Below, in pieces: positions 44,160 through 52,709 of a stretch of 64,000 bases of DNA. Numbering within the stretch: the first letter of the stretch is position 1; each line of letters begins with the position of its first letter. The stretch comes from Pseudomonas frederiksbergensis (GTDB taxonomy: Bacteria; Pseudomonadota; Gammaproteobacteria; Pseudomonadales; Pseudomonadaceae). Below the pieces are notes generated by a model. It was not told the DNA's origin, searched no databases, and saw nothing but the letters and a program-made list of their open reading frames with translations. The stretch covers positions 4,298,001-4,362,000 of the forward strand of contig NZ_CP018319.1 of NCBI RefSeq assembly GCF_001952935.1. Direction: 5' to 3'. The position numbers and the translations under genes are program-made.

Positions 44160-45641
44160 TTACAGTTTCAGCTGCCCGATAGCCTTGCTCAGTTCCCCCG
44201 CCAACGCCGCCAGCTCATTGCTGGTAGTCGCCGAATCCACGGTCTGCTGCACGGTGTTCTCGGTCACATCCCGAATGCTCACCACTGCGCGATTCATTTC
44301 TTCGGCCACGTGGCTCTGCTGCTCGGCCGCCACCGCGATCTGCGTGTTGCTTTCACGCATCTGCGCCACGGCGCTGGTGATTTCTGCCAGCGCTGCACCG
44401 GCCTCCTGAGCCTGTTGCACGCAATCGTCGGCCTTGAACGAGCTTTCCTGCATGAAATCCACCGCGTCCCGAGTCCCGGCCTGCAACGCCGAAACCATGA
44501 TCGTGATCTCGTCAGTGGAGGTCTGGACACGTTTGGCCAAGTTGCGCACTTCATCGGCGACCACCGCAAAACCGCGACCCATTTCACCGGCTCGGGCCGC
44601 TTCAATCGCGGCGTTCAGCGCCAGCAGATTGGTCTGTTCGGCAATGCTGTGAATCACACTGACCACGCCGTTGATCTTCTGACTGTCCTCGGCCAGGCGC
44701 TGGATCATCTCGGCAGTTTGTTGCACTCCGCTGGACAGGCCGGCAATCGATTTCTGCACCCGACTGACCACTTCCTGCCCGCTGCCGGCCAGGGTGTCAG
44801 CGGTTTGCGAGAGGTCGCGGGTGGCGCCGGCGTGCTGGGCAATGTGATAGACCGTGGCGGTCATTTCGTTGATCGCCGTGGCGGCCTGATCGGTTTCGCT
44901 TTGCTGGCCGAGCATGCCGTGACGTACCTCGTTCATGCTCGACGCCAGCCGCGCCGCGCCGACATCCAGTTGCCGGGCGGTGCTGGCGACGGTGTTGACC
45001 ACCCGCTGGTAACCGGCCTGCATGGCGTTGAAGGCATTGGCCATCTGCCCGACTTCGTCAGTGCAGGCCAGCGGCACACGGGCCGACAAGTCGCCGGTTT
45101 TCTCGACGTGGAGCATCACGTCCTTCAGCGTATTGAGTTGGCTGAGCAGGAAGCGGATCAACAATTGCGAAGCGCCGAGCATAGCCAGCATCAGGACCGC
45201 CACCGCCACGGCGTAGTTGGGAAAACGCTCGCCAAATACCTGGGCCAGGCTCGGGCCTTGGGCAATCACCGCGACCTGGTTACCCTCCGTGCGCGTAAAT
45301 ACTTCAGCGCCCATCAACGGGTTGTCGCCGAACAGCGGCATGGCATTGATGGCGACCCAGCCGTTGGTATCGGCCAGTTCCAGGACCGGTTGCCCGTTCA
45401 GCAACGGCGCCTGCCCGCGACTGAACGTCAGCACGTTATCGGCTTTGGGGAGCGGCTGCCCCGCGGGCCAGGCGTTGAGCAGTCGCGCCTGGGCTTGTGC
45501 CGATGCCTGAAGAGCATGGCTGCGAGCCTGTTGTTCGAGCTGTACGGCGTACAACACCAGCAGCAAGGTCGTGACGAAGGCGACGGCGTTGACCGCCCAG
45601 AATTTGTATTTCAGCGAGATATTGCTAAGCCAGGCACCCAT
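44160..45641 (-). CDS. Methyl-accepting chemotaxis protein
   Basis: 493 residues from ATG 45641 (MGAWLSNISLKYKFWAVNAV). Membrane helix 1 lies at about 12-32, a short periplasmic sensor at about 33-160, helix 2 near 165-185 (VAVLMLAMLGASQLLIRFL), then HAMP. The signalling hairpin tip is E-A-A-R-A-G-E-M-G-R-G-F-A-V-V-A-D-E-V-R, diagnostic of chemoreceptors. No C-terminal CheR-binding pentapeptide is seen (the end is AIGQLKL). The ligand is unknown. It is monocistronic, between a REP pair and a divergent gene. Confidence 0.93.
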   Translation of the reverse strand: MGAWLSNISLKYKFWAVNAVAFVTTLLLVLYAVQLEQQARSHALQASAQAQARLLNAWPAGQPLPKADNVLTFSRGQAPLLNGQPVLELADTNGWVAINAMPLFGDNPLMGAEVFTRTEGNQVAVIAQGPSLAQVFGERFPNYAVAVAVLMLAMLGASQLLIRFLLSQLNTLKDVMLHVEKTGDLSARVPLACTDEVGQMANAFNAMQAGYQRVVNTVASTARQLDVGAARLASSMNEVRHGMLGQQSETDQAATAINEMTATVYHIAQHAGATRDLSQTADTLAGSGQEVVSRVQKSIAGLSSGVQQTAEMIQRLAEDSQKINGVVSVIHSIAEQTNLLALNAAIEAARAGEMGRGFAVVADEVRNLAKRVQTSTDEITIMVSALQAGTRDAVDFMQESSFKADDCVQQAQEAGAALAEITSAVAQMRESNTQIAVAAEQQSHVAEEMNRAVVSIRDVTENTVQQTVDSATTSNELAALAGELSKAIGQLKL

Positions 45642-45819
45642 GGAGGTCTTCTCTGATAGCGGAAACAGTTTTGGCAAGGTGCCAGTATTGTGCCGCTACT
45701 GAGGGGGCTGGATCTTGATGTGTGTCAACAATCCCGGCCCTGCTCGCGCGCAGGAATTGCCTGGCGTAATGCGCTATCCTTCGCGCCTTCAAAATTCCCT
45801 CGCTACAGGATTCCGCCCC

Positions 45820-46350
45820 ATGAAAGCCGCACTCGTCGAACTCATCAGCAAAATAAGCTCCGGCTGCATGAGCGATGACGAAATCCTCAAAGTCGCTGAC
45901 GAAGCGGCCCAGGCCTACGCCGATCCCGAGGCTTTTCTGACGGCCAATCCGGATATCAATTACGACGAAACCTTCCCGATTCCGCTGGGCGAGTGGGTCA
46001 TCGTCGGCAGTCTTCCAGAGACCGTGCTGTTCCAGGCCGACACCTATGTGGACCTGTTCGCCCAGATCGTTTCCTCGTTCGGGCCCGGGGTCGATTTCAA
46101 TATCAAGCCCAAGCAACTGGCCAAGACCGAAGCGCTGACCGCGCTCAATCGTATTCAGGTGCAGATGGGCAGCATGAACAAGGAAAACGGCGGTTACACG
46201 CTGATGAACTTCAGTCAGTTGCTCGACGACGAACTGCAAGTGGTGCTGGTCTACGGCAACGACGTGCCCCGCGTACTCGAGTTGTGCGCCCAAGTCGGCA
46301 TCGCTGCCGCACCCTCGCTCGAAGCCCTGAAAATCGCCGTCCACGTTTAA
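45820..46350 (+). CDS. Conserved protein of unknown function
   Basis: 176 residues from ATG 45820, with AGGA upstream. Soluble, acidic, no signal peptide or cysteine cluster (one Cys in SGCMSDDEI). Segments include PIPLGEWVIVGSLPETVLFQ and QLLDDELQVVLVYGNDVPRV. I do not recognise the family. The longer frame starting at 45715 is not used because the preceding residues look non-coding. Confidence 0.72.
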   Translation: MKAALVELISKISSGCMSDDEILKVADEAAQAYADPEAFLTANPDINYDETFPIPLGEWVIVGSLPETVLFQADTYVDLFAQIVSSFGPGVDFNIKPKQLAKTEALTALNRIQVQMGSMNKENGGYTLMNFSQLLDDELQVVLVYGNDVPRVLELCAQVGIAAAPSLEALKIAVHV

Positions 46351-46414
46351 AACACGGAACCCTCGCAAGGCCCGGCTATCCTAAGAGTGCAAACCACTCT
46401 TAGGGAGCGACACC

Positions 46415-46606
46415 ATGGGTTCCACGTTCAACGGTCTGATTGGCCTGATTATTCTTGCCCTGGATATCTGGGCAATCATCAACGTGCTCAAAAGTGGTGC
46501 CGACACAGGGATGAAAATCATCTGGGTGCTGCTGATCCTGCTGCTGCCAGTGCTGGGCCTGATCATCTGGGCCATCGCCGGGCCACGAGGCAACGTCCGG
46601 ATCTGA
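46415..46606 (+). CDS. PLDc_N-domain small membrane protein
   Basis: 63 residues with two membrane helices (LIGLIILALDIWAIINVL, IIWVLLILLLPVLGLIIWAI) and the short polar loop KSGADTGMK, ending in GPRGNVRI. This is the phospholipase D N-terminal-like (PLDc_N) domain found alone in many small bacterial membrane proteins. No catalytic HKD motif is present. GGGAGCGACACC precedes the ATG, and a terminator follows. Confidence 0.85.
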   Translation: MGSTFNGLIGLIILALDIWAIINVLKSGADTGMKIIWVLLILLLPVLGLIIWAIAGPRGNVRI

Positions 46607-46630
46607 CGGCGTCTTCAGGCGCCAAGCCAG

Positions 46631-46680
46631 AAAGGGCTCTCTCAGGTTGTGTGAAAACACACCGCGGACGGCCCTTTTTT
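46631..46680 (+). terminator. Rho-independent terminator
   Basis: The outer stem AAAGGGC / GCCCTTT encloses an inner hairpin TGTGTGAAAACACA, followed by a run of six T. It lies 25 bp after the PLDc_N gene. Confidence 0.7.
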
Positions 46681-46778
46681 CATGCTTCACTTATAGAAGG
46701 TCCCGGTTGAACGATTGGCCGGGGAAGGATGTCGAGATACATGTAAGCCCATCCATGGGTTTTATCGAGGAGGCACTG

Positions 46779-47012
46779 ATGCAAAAGTGGAAAGTCACTT
46801 TCGTTGATGATCACGGTGAACAAGTTGACGAGGTGTTCGAGAGCGATGAATGCCCGAACAACGAACAAGCCGCGAAGCTCATTCGCGCCCGCTGTCTGCC
46901 TGTGGCTGCCGAACTGGACCTCAACGATCTGGAAGGGCGCGCCGATGATCCGACTGTCAAAAGTCTGAAAACCCAGAACAGCATTGAAATCCTCAGCATC
47001 ACGCCAATCTGA
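46779..47012 (+). CDS. Small protein of unknown function
   Basis: 77 residues from ATG 46779, with GAGGAGG eight bases upstream; upstream codons to 46647 overlap a terminator and are discarded. It is acidic (KWKVTFVDDHGEQVDEVFES, DLNDLEGRADDPTVKSLKT) and probably a small alpha-beta fold. I do not recognise the family. Confidence 0.72.
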   Translation: MQKWKVTFVDDHGEQVDEVFESDECPNNEQAAKLIRARCLPVAAELDLNDLEGRADDPTVKSLKTQNSIEILSITPI

Positions 47013-47225
47013 ACATCTCCTGTCACATTTCTAACCAGGCCTTGGCAGTGGCTCTATCTTGAGGCTACTCTGCAACCGAGATCAGCGAACGGATCGCTAA
47101 GGTCTGGTCTTGTCAGCTACATGCTTGCTTCCCACCGGCAACGTTGTTGCCGCATCGCTCGCCCCATTCGGTTGCGAGTGCCGGGATTACGGAAAGTCTA
47201 TCCATCAGTCTGAGGGGGACGTTTC

Positions 47226-47567
47226 ATGAGCACAGCCTATCAAGAAGACATCAGCACCAGCGTGTTGCGCCGCATGAAAGAAGGCGGCTTCGACTTTTCA
47301 AGATTCCATCCCATCGAGTTCTACGCCATTTTTCCGGACGAGGAGCGGGCGCGCAGGGCGGCAGGGCATTACTGTGGTGAATCCTTGAATGCACAAATCA
47401 GCGTGCGCGATGACGGCGCGTGGTACCTGGAACTGAGCAAAGTGATGTACGCCACTTATGACGGCATCGGCGATTTCGAGCAGGATTTCGAGGCGGTGGT
47501 TGAGCCTTTGGGCGGCATCATCGAAGGATGGGGCGTCAAGCAGGAGGTACGAGGGCGACTCGCATAA
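47226..47567 (+). CDS. RraB-like ribonuclease E inhibitor family protein
   Basis: 113 residues, acidic. The family pattern is visible: SVLRRMKEGGFDFSRFHPIE, then FYAIFPDEERARRAAGHYC, then YDGIGDFEQDFEAVVEPLGGIIEGWG. RraB binds RNase E and changes its activity in E. coli; a similar role here is inference. Ribosome site GAGGGGGACGTTTC before the ATG. A strong terminator lies 26 bp downstream. Confidence 0.82.
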   Translation: MSTAYQEDISTSVLRRMKEGGFDFSRFHPIEFYAIFPDEERARRAAGHYCGESLNAQISVRDDGAWYLELSKVMYATYDGIGDFEQDFEAVVEPLGGIIEGWGVKQEVRGRLA

Positions 47568-47592
47568 CTTATGAACAGTGACAACACTCAGC

Positions 47593-47627
47593 AACGGCTG
47601 ACCTTCGGGTTGGCCGTTTTCGTTTTC
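47593..47627 (+). terminator. Terminator of the rraB-like gene
   Basis: An 11-bp stem (47593-47603 with 47608-47618, two G-T pairs) with a TTCG tetraloop is followed by a T-rich tract. Confidence 0.85.
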
Positions 47628-47680
47628 GCGGTTTGAAAGACAAAAGATCGTGTTTTTGATTCATAACGTTTCAACGACGC

Positions 47681-47820
47681 AAAAAAAAGCCGCCTAAACA
47701 GGCGGCCAAAGGGAAGTTCGTCAAGATTTCCAGCGAATGCGCGGATTATCCGCATCGCCTCCCGGGCAGTGAAATCAACTCTGGCTATGCTGGTGATAGG
47801 CAACAACATTGCTTCGCAAT
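47681..47820 (-). ncRNA. Possible small RNA ending at a minus-strand terminator
   Basis: On the minus strand, GCCGCCT (47700-47706 read in reverse complement), a four-base loop and AGGCGGC are followed by eight T at 47688-47681, a near-ideal terminator. No convincing minus-strand gene precedes it: the only open frame there (47588-47809) reads through the terminator. A short untranslated RNA of about 100-140 nt is the simplest explanation. The 5' end and promoter are not resolved. Confidence 0.3.
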
Positions 47821-47969
47821 GAAGCGGGGGCGATCAGGTGGGGGCATTTACCGCACAGGATTGGTGCGGTGCGTGCGATGCGATTATTCAACTGATTGAT
47901 ATCAAAGCGTTTATGCCGATGGCACGGGCCTTGCGAAGGCCTGCATGTCCGGGTGACAAGGAGTACGGC

Positions 47970-49379
47970 ATGATCCGCACCTATTTTGATGAGATGTACG
48001 ATGCCGGCGGCCAGGTCCGCCCGCATTATCGGGAGTTTGCCCGTTGGCTGGCCGAAACGCCTGACGAGCTTTTGGCACAACGGCGACGCGAGGCCGATCT
48101 GTTGTTTCATCGCGCCGGGATTACATTCACGCTCTATGGTGATGAGCAAGGGACAGAGCGCCTGATTCCCTTCGACACCATTCCCCGCAGCATCCCCGCC
48201 AGTGAATGGCGAGTCGTCGAGCGCGGCTGCATTCAGCGGGTCAAGGCGTTGAACATGTTCCTCGCCGACCTCTATCACGAGCAGCGCATCATCAAGGCCG
48301 GCATCATTCCGGCCGAGCAAGTGCTGGCCAACGAGCAATATCAGTTGGCGATGCAAGGGCTGGATTTGCACCGCGATATCTATTCCCACATCTCCGGTGT
48401 CGATCTGGTGCGCGATGGCGACGGCACGTACTACGTGCTCGAAGACAATCTTCGTACACCGAGCGGCGTGAGCTACATGCTCGAAGACCGCAAGATGATG
48501 ATGCGATTGTTCCCCGAATTGTTCGCGGCCCAGCGCATCGCACCGATCGACCACTATCCCAACCTGTTGCTCGATACCTTGAAAAGCTCCAGCCCGATCG
48601 ACAACCCGAGCGTGGTGGTGCTGACGCCGGGGCGCTTCAACAGCGCGTTTTTCGAGCATGCGTTTCTGGCCCGGGAAATGGGCGTTGAGCTGGTGGAAGG
48701 CGCGGACCTGTTCGTGCGCGATGACAAGGTGTTCATGCGCACCACGGACGGGCCGAAAGCCGTCGACGTGATCTACCGTCGCCTCGACGATGCGTTCCTT
48801 GATCCGCTGGCGTTCAACCCGGACTCGATGCTTGGCGTTCCAGGGCTGCTGTCGTCATACCGCTCCGGCAATGTCGTGCTGGCAAATGCCATCGGCACCG
48901 GGGTCGCGGACGACAAGTCGGTGTATCCCTTCGTCACGGACATGATCCGTTTCTACCTGGATGAAGAGCCGATTCTGAAGAATGTGCCGACGTGGCAGTG
49001 TCGTAATCCCTCCGAACTGTCCCACGTACTGGCCAATCTTCCGGAACTGGTGGTCAAGGAAACCCAGGGCTCCGGCGGTTACGGAATGCTGGTGGGGCCG
49101 GCGGCGACGGCGGCGGAAATCGAGTCTTTCCGCGAGCGGATCAAAGCCAAGCCCCACGCGTACATCGCGCAACCGACGTTGTCCCTGTCGACCTGTCCGA
49201 CCTTTGTCGAAAACGGCATTGCTCCACGCCACATCGACCTGCGTCCGTTTGTATTGTCTGGCCGCGAAACCCGGGTTGTGCCCGGCGGTTTGACCCGTGT
49301 CGCCCTGCGCGAAGGCTCCCTGGTGGTGAATTCATCCCAGGGCGGCGGAACCAAGGACACCTGGGTGGTCGAGGATTGA
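47970..49379 (+). CDS. Circularly permuted ATP-grasp protein (COG2308 type)
   Basis: 469 residues from ATG 47970, with AAGGAG eight bases upstream. Features of the circularly permuted ATP-grasp type 2 family: YHEQRIIKAGIIPAEQVLAN, DLVRDGDGTYYVLEDNLRTPSG (metal/ATP site) and VVKETQGSGGYGMLVGP (glycine-rich nucleotide loop). Such enzymes are predicted to make amide bonds in a peptide-like product or on a protein. The next two genes, alpha-E and transglutaminase-like, are its regular partners. The substrate is unknown. Confidence 0.9.
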   Translation: MIRTYFDEMYDAGGQVRPHYREFARWLAETPDELLAQRRREADLLFHRAGITFTLYGDEQGTERLIPFDTIPRSIPASEWRVVERGCIQRVKALNMFLADLYHEQRIIKAGIIPAEQVLANEQYQLAMQGLDLHRDIYSHISGVDLVRDGDGTYYVLEDNLRTPSGVSYMLEDRKMMMRLFPELFAAQRIAPIDHYPNLLLDTLKSSSPIDNPSVVVLTPGRFNSAFFEHAFLAREMGVELVEGADLFVRDDKVFMRTTDGPKAVDVIYRRLDDAFLDPLAFNPDSMLGVPGLLSSYRSGNVVLANAIGTGVADDKSVYPFVTDMIRFYLDEEPILKNVPTWQCRNPSELSHVLANLPELVVKETQGSGGYGMLVGPAATAAEIESFRERIKAKPHAYIAQPTLSLSTCPTFVENGIAPRHIDLRPFVLSGRETRVVPGGLTRVALREGSLVVNSSQGGGTKDTWVVED

Positions 49380-49391
49380 AGGAAGCCTGCC

Positions 49392-50342
49392 ATGTTAAGT
49401 AGAACTGCCTCGGATTTGTATTGGATGTCGCGTTACCTGGAGCGGGCGGAAAACCTCGCACGGATGCTCGACATCAGTTATTCGCTGTCGCTGATGCCGC
49501 AAGATGGCCGTGGTGACGGTCTGCACGAACTCGCCATGCCGTTGTTGATCACCGGCACCCTGGACGATTACCTGGAGCGCCACGGCGATCTGCATGCTGA
49601 ACGGCTGCTGCATTTTTTCGCCCTGGACGCTGCCAACCCGGCGAGCATCTACAGCTGCCTCGGCGCTGCGCGAGCCAGTGCCCATGCGGTGCGTGGGCGA
49701 ATCACCGCCGACATGTGGGAAAACATCAACGCCACCTGGCTGGAAATTCGCGGGATTGCCGATCAAGGCTTGAGTCGCTACGGCATGAGCCGTTTCTGCG
49801 AGTGGATCAAGGAGCGTTCCCACCTGTTCCGCGGCGCGTCCTACGGCACGATCATGCGTAACGATGCGTTCCGCTTTATTCGCCTGGGGACGTTTATCGA
49901 AAGGGCCGACAACACGTTGCGCCTGCTCGACGCCCGTTACGAAATGGCTGGCGATCAGGCTGAGGCGGTCAGTGACGGCACCGCTCACGCCTATTACCAG
50001 TGGAGCGCCTTGCTGCGGGCATTGTCCTCGTTCGAGGCCTACACCGAGATCTACCGCGACGCACCCGGCGCCCGGCATGTGGCCGAGTTGCTGTTGCTGC
50101 GTGCCGACGTGCCGCGTTCATTGCGCGCCTGCACCGAAGAAATCGACCAGATCCTCGCCCAGCTGCCGGGGGCCAACGGCCGTCCCGCGCAACGCCTGGC
50201 GGCGGAAATGGACGCACGCCTGCGCTACACCGGCATCACCGAAATTCTCGACGAAGGCCTGCACGCCTGGCTGACCGAGTTCATCCCGCTGGTGCGCCAG
50301 TTGGGTAACGCCATACACAGTTCCTACCTGGAGGCTGCATGA
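49392..50342 (+). CDS. Alpha-E domain protein (COG2307)
   Basis: 316 residues, all helical. The signature start MLSRTASDLYWMSRYLERAEN and the second helix motif FIRLGTFIERADNTLRLLDARY are typical of alpha-E proteins, which always accompany the permuted ATP-grasp protein. Its stop overlaps the next start by four bases (ATGA). The biochemical role is unknown; a scaffolding or ligase-partner role has been proposed for the family. Confidence 0.9.
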   Translation: MLSRTASDLYWMSRYLERAENLARMLDISYSLSLMPQDGRGDGLHELAMPLLITGTLDDYLERHGDLHAERLLHFFALDAANPASIYSCLGAARASAHAVRGRITADMWENINATWLEIRGIADQGLSRYGMSRFCEWIKERSHLFRGASYGTIMRNDAFRFIRLGTFIERADNTLRLLDARYEMAGDQAEAVSDGTAHAYYQWSALLRALSSFEAYTEIYRDAPGARHVAELLLLRADVPRSLRACTEEIDQILAQLPGANGRPAQRLAAEMDARLRYTGITEILDEGLHAWLTEFIPLVRQLGNAIHSSYLEAA

Positions 50343-51148
50343 GACTTTCCATTAGCCACGAGACCACCTATCACTATGAAGATCAGGTGCGGGCGAGCAT
50401 CCAGTATCTGCGACTGACCCCCCACGACAGCGAGCGCCAGCACGTGCTCAGTTGGCAGCTCGACTTGCCGCGCCCGGTGCGCGCGCAACTCGATCCGTTC
50501 GGCAACATCCTGCACGTGCTGACCATGGACGAGCCCCACGAGGCGATCATCATCGGCGCCCGGGGCCAGGTGGACATCGACGAATTGCGCGAGGCGGAGC
50601 ATGAGAGCCAGTCGGCGCTGCCGTTCCTGCGTTTCACGCGCCTGACCGAAGCCGACGAAGCCCTGCGTGCGTTCGCCGAGAAGGCGTGCAAGCAACGCCG
50701 GGATCGCACGGCGCTGATCGACTTGATGCATGGCCTCAACCAGCACATGACCTACACGCCGGGCTCCACCGAAGTGGATACCAGTGCCGCGCAGGCCTTC
50801 GCCGGGCGTTCGGGCGTCTGTCAGGACCATACCCACGCGTTTCTCGCCTGCGCTCGCAGCCTGGGCATTCCTTCGCGTTATGTGTCGGGCTATTTGTACA
50901 GCGAGAATAGCGAACACCTGGCCAGTCACGCCTGGGCGGAAGCCTGGCTGGATGACGCCTGGTACAGCTTCGACGTGACCAATGAACTGGCGCGGCCCGA
51001 GCGTCATCTGAAACTGGCGGTGGGCCTGGATTACCTGGATGCCTGCCCGGTGCGTGGCATGCGGCGTGGCGGTGGTTGCGAGCAGATGCATGCGAAGGTG
51101 TTTGTCTCGCCGACGCCAGCGCCGGTGATCTCCGTCCAACAGCAGTAA
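50339..51148 (+). CDS. Transglutaminase-like protein of the ATP-grasp/alpha-E operon
   Basis: 269 residues. N-terminal beta domain (LSISHETTYHYEDQV) and a transglutaminase core with Cys in SGVCQDHTHAFLACARSLGI, His in HAWAEAWLDD and Asp in WYSFDVTN, the complete Cys-His-Asp triad. It probably cuts or forms an isopeptide bond on the product of its partners. No signal peptide, so cytoplasmic. In many bacteria a proteasome-related Anbu peptidase gene follows; here a repeat and an unrelated minus-strand gene follow instead. Confidence 0.9.
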   Translation: MRLSISHETTYHYEDQVRASIQYLRLTPHDSERQHVLSWQLDLPRPVRAQLDPFGNILHVLTMDEPHEAIIIGARGQVDIDELREAEHESQSALPFLRFTRLTEADEALRAFAEKACKQRRDRTALIDLMHGLNQHMTYTPGSTEVDTSAAQAFAGRSGVCQDHTHAFLACARSLGIPSRYVSGYLYSENSEHLASHAWAEAWLDDAWYSFDVTNELARPERHLKLAVGLDYLDACPVRGMRRGGGCEQMHAKVFVSPTPAPVISVQQQ

Positions 51149-51157
51149 CCTACCACC

Positions 51158-51268
51158 GATCGTTCCCACGCTCTGCGTGGGAATGCCTCCACGGACGCTC
51201 CGCGTTCGGCTTTGAATGTGACGCAGAGCGTCACGGGCTGCATTCCCACGCGGAGCGTGGGAACGATC
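51158..51268. repeat. Long palindromic repeat, family 'GATCGTTCCCACGC', copy 4
   Basis: Ends and nested inverted segments match copies 1-3, with a distinct centre (GGCTTTGAATGTGACGC). It lies nine bases after the transglutaminase stop and may serve as the 3' boundary of that operon. Confidence 0.9.
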
Positions 51269-51288
51269 ACTGACAGGGAGGGATGTCT

Positions 51289-52110
51289 TCAGGGCTTCGT
51301 CTTGCGCCCAGCCATGTGCTTCAAATACCCCACCAACCTCTCCAGATCCTCGTCCGGCAACACCGACGCCGAGAACCCGGGCATCTTCGCCTGAGGCCAC
51401 TGGCGCAAGCTCTGCGGATCACGAATGTAGCGCTTGAGGAAATCCGCGCCGAAGTACTCGGTCGGGTTAAACGGAATGTTCAGGTCAGGCCCAAACTGCG
51501 CATCCCCAGCGCCGTTCAATCGGTGACACGCCAGGCAATTCTTCTGAAACAGCGCAAAGCCCTTGTTCACCGGATCGTCAGCCTTCAACGCCGGATCGGG
51601 CCGCAGGGCAGGGAAGCGCTCGGCCACCGGCGCCATGCGCTTGATGCTCGTGACTTGAAAGGGCCATTGTTCGGGGCTGATGTCGCCCGCCTGCGGATCG
51701 GTCCAGACCAGATAGAACGGCCCGGCGCCGGGTTTGGCTTCCGACAGCGGTGGCCACGGCTTGGCGGGATCTTCAATCGCCAACCAGGCGCGCGCACCCT
51801 GGGAATTGAGCAACGGTGCGGCTGACAGTTCTGCGGCAAAACCATCCAGGGCTACCGCCTGTAAATGGTCTTCAGGCTTGATGCCCGTCAACAACGCAGC
51901 CACCGGAACAGCGCGATAGCTCATGTCCCGTTTGTAGGAAACGTCGTTGTTGATGGTGATGGTCTGAGCCTGAGGATGCTTGAGCAACTCCTCGGTTTGC
52001 CAGGTGCGACTGCTCGCGCCCAGCTCAAGGTTCAGCTGTGCGGCAGACAGGGGCGTGCTGAGCAGCAAGGCCCCGAACACAATGAGCGTTTTCAAATGAT
52101 CGCCGTCCAT
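51289..52110 (-). CDS. Cytochrome c-containing periplasmic protein
   Basis: 273 residues from ATG 52110 (MDGDHLKTLIVFG); a start at 52140 is possible. Signal peptide LIVFGALLLSTPLSAAQ. The N-terminal half (about 25-170) has segments reminiscent of molybdopterin-oxidoreductase-like periplasmic folds (VSYKRDMSYRAVPVAALLTG). The C-terminal half is a class I cytochrome c with haem site CLACH and probable axial Met in KMPGFS. It may carry electrons in the periplasm; partners are not in the window. Confidence 0.85.
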   Translation of the reverse strand: MDGDHLKTLIVFGALLLSTPLSAAQLNLELGASSRTWQTEELLKHPQAQTITINNDVSYKRDMSYRAVPVAALLTGIKPEDHLQAVALDGFAAELSAAPLLNSQGARAWLAIEDPAKPWPPLSEAKPGAGPFYLVWTDPQAGDISPEQWPFQVTSIKRMAPVAERFPALRPDPALKADDPVNKGFALFQKNCLACHRLNGAGDAQFGPDLNIPFNPTEYFGADFLKRYIRDPQSLRQWPQAKMPGFSASVLPDEDLERLVGYLKHMAGRKTKP

Positions 52111-52220
52111 GTCGTGGAAGTGCCGCAAAGGTTGGCACACTCACGCTGACCCGGGTAGCGAGCCAGTCACATTTTTAGAGGGCGATACAAAAACCTGGCG
52201 CCGTATTTTTTATTGACCGA

Positions 52221-52316
52221 CTAACCGATCACCTTGGTCAGGTTCGGCAAAATCAATAACAGCGTAGTGGCGAAAAGAATGAGCCCGGCTTGACGTACTT
52301 TTGATTGTTTGAACAT
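52221..52316 (-). CDS. 31-residue membrane peptide
   Basis: ATG 52316 has AAAGGCGG about eight bases upstream; the longer frame to 52424 lacks a site. A short basic start (MFKQSKVRQAG) is followed by one membrane helix (LILFATTLLLILPNLTKVIG). Similar tiny hydrophobic proteins occur in other Pseudomonas genomes from memory. The function is unknown. Confidence 0.6.
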   Translation of the reverse strand: MFKQSKVRQAGLILFATTLLLILPNLTKVIG

Positions 52317-52709
52317 GGCTTGACCGCCTTTATTGTTATTTCCTGATGCCTGCCTGCATTTCTCCATGACGGCAGAGCGTTGCACTTCCTGTTTGACGAG
52401 CGCCTCGGCAAAACCCGACGACAACTTCGTACAAGTTCACCTTAGAGGCCGCGTCACGCTTGCTTTAGATCCATTTCGTATGGGCTTGGCATAAATTGCT
52501 CTTAAAAAGGCATGAGGCCTATTGCCAGCTTCTTGGGCGCCCGTTTGCTAGACAGCTTGCTGTCCTGAATCGGTTAATCCGCTGATTGCCTACCGTCCGT
52601 CTGAGCGTGACCGTCAACGTCTGTGAGCACTGCGGTCATTGAATCCCGGGCTGCTCGGGCTAAGAGTGGGGACTCTGAATTTACTCCCCTGCCCAGGTTC
52701 GAGAACGTC
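52317..52709. other. Intergenic region before the thiolase gene
   Basis: No gene is supported in this 393-bp stretch. It should hold the divergent promoters of the 31-residue peptide and the thiolase-hydratase operon. A GAGAACGTC ribosome site precedes the thiolase ATG. The stretch 52480-52530 is AT-rich and a plausible promoter location, without clear boxes. Confidence 0.45.
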
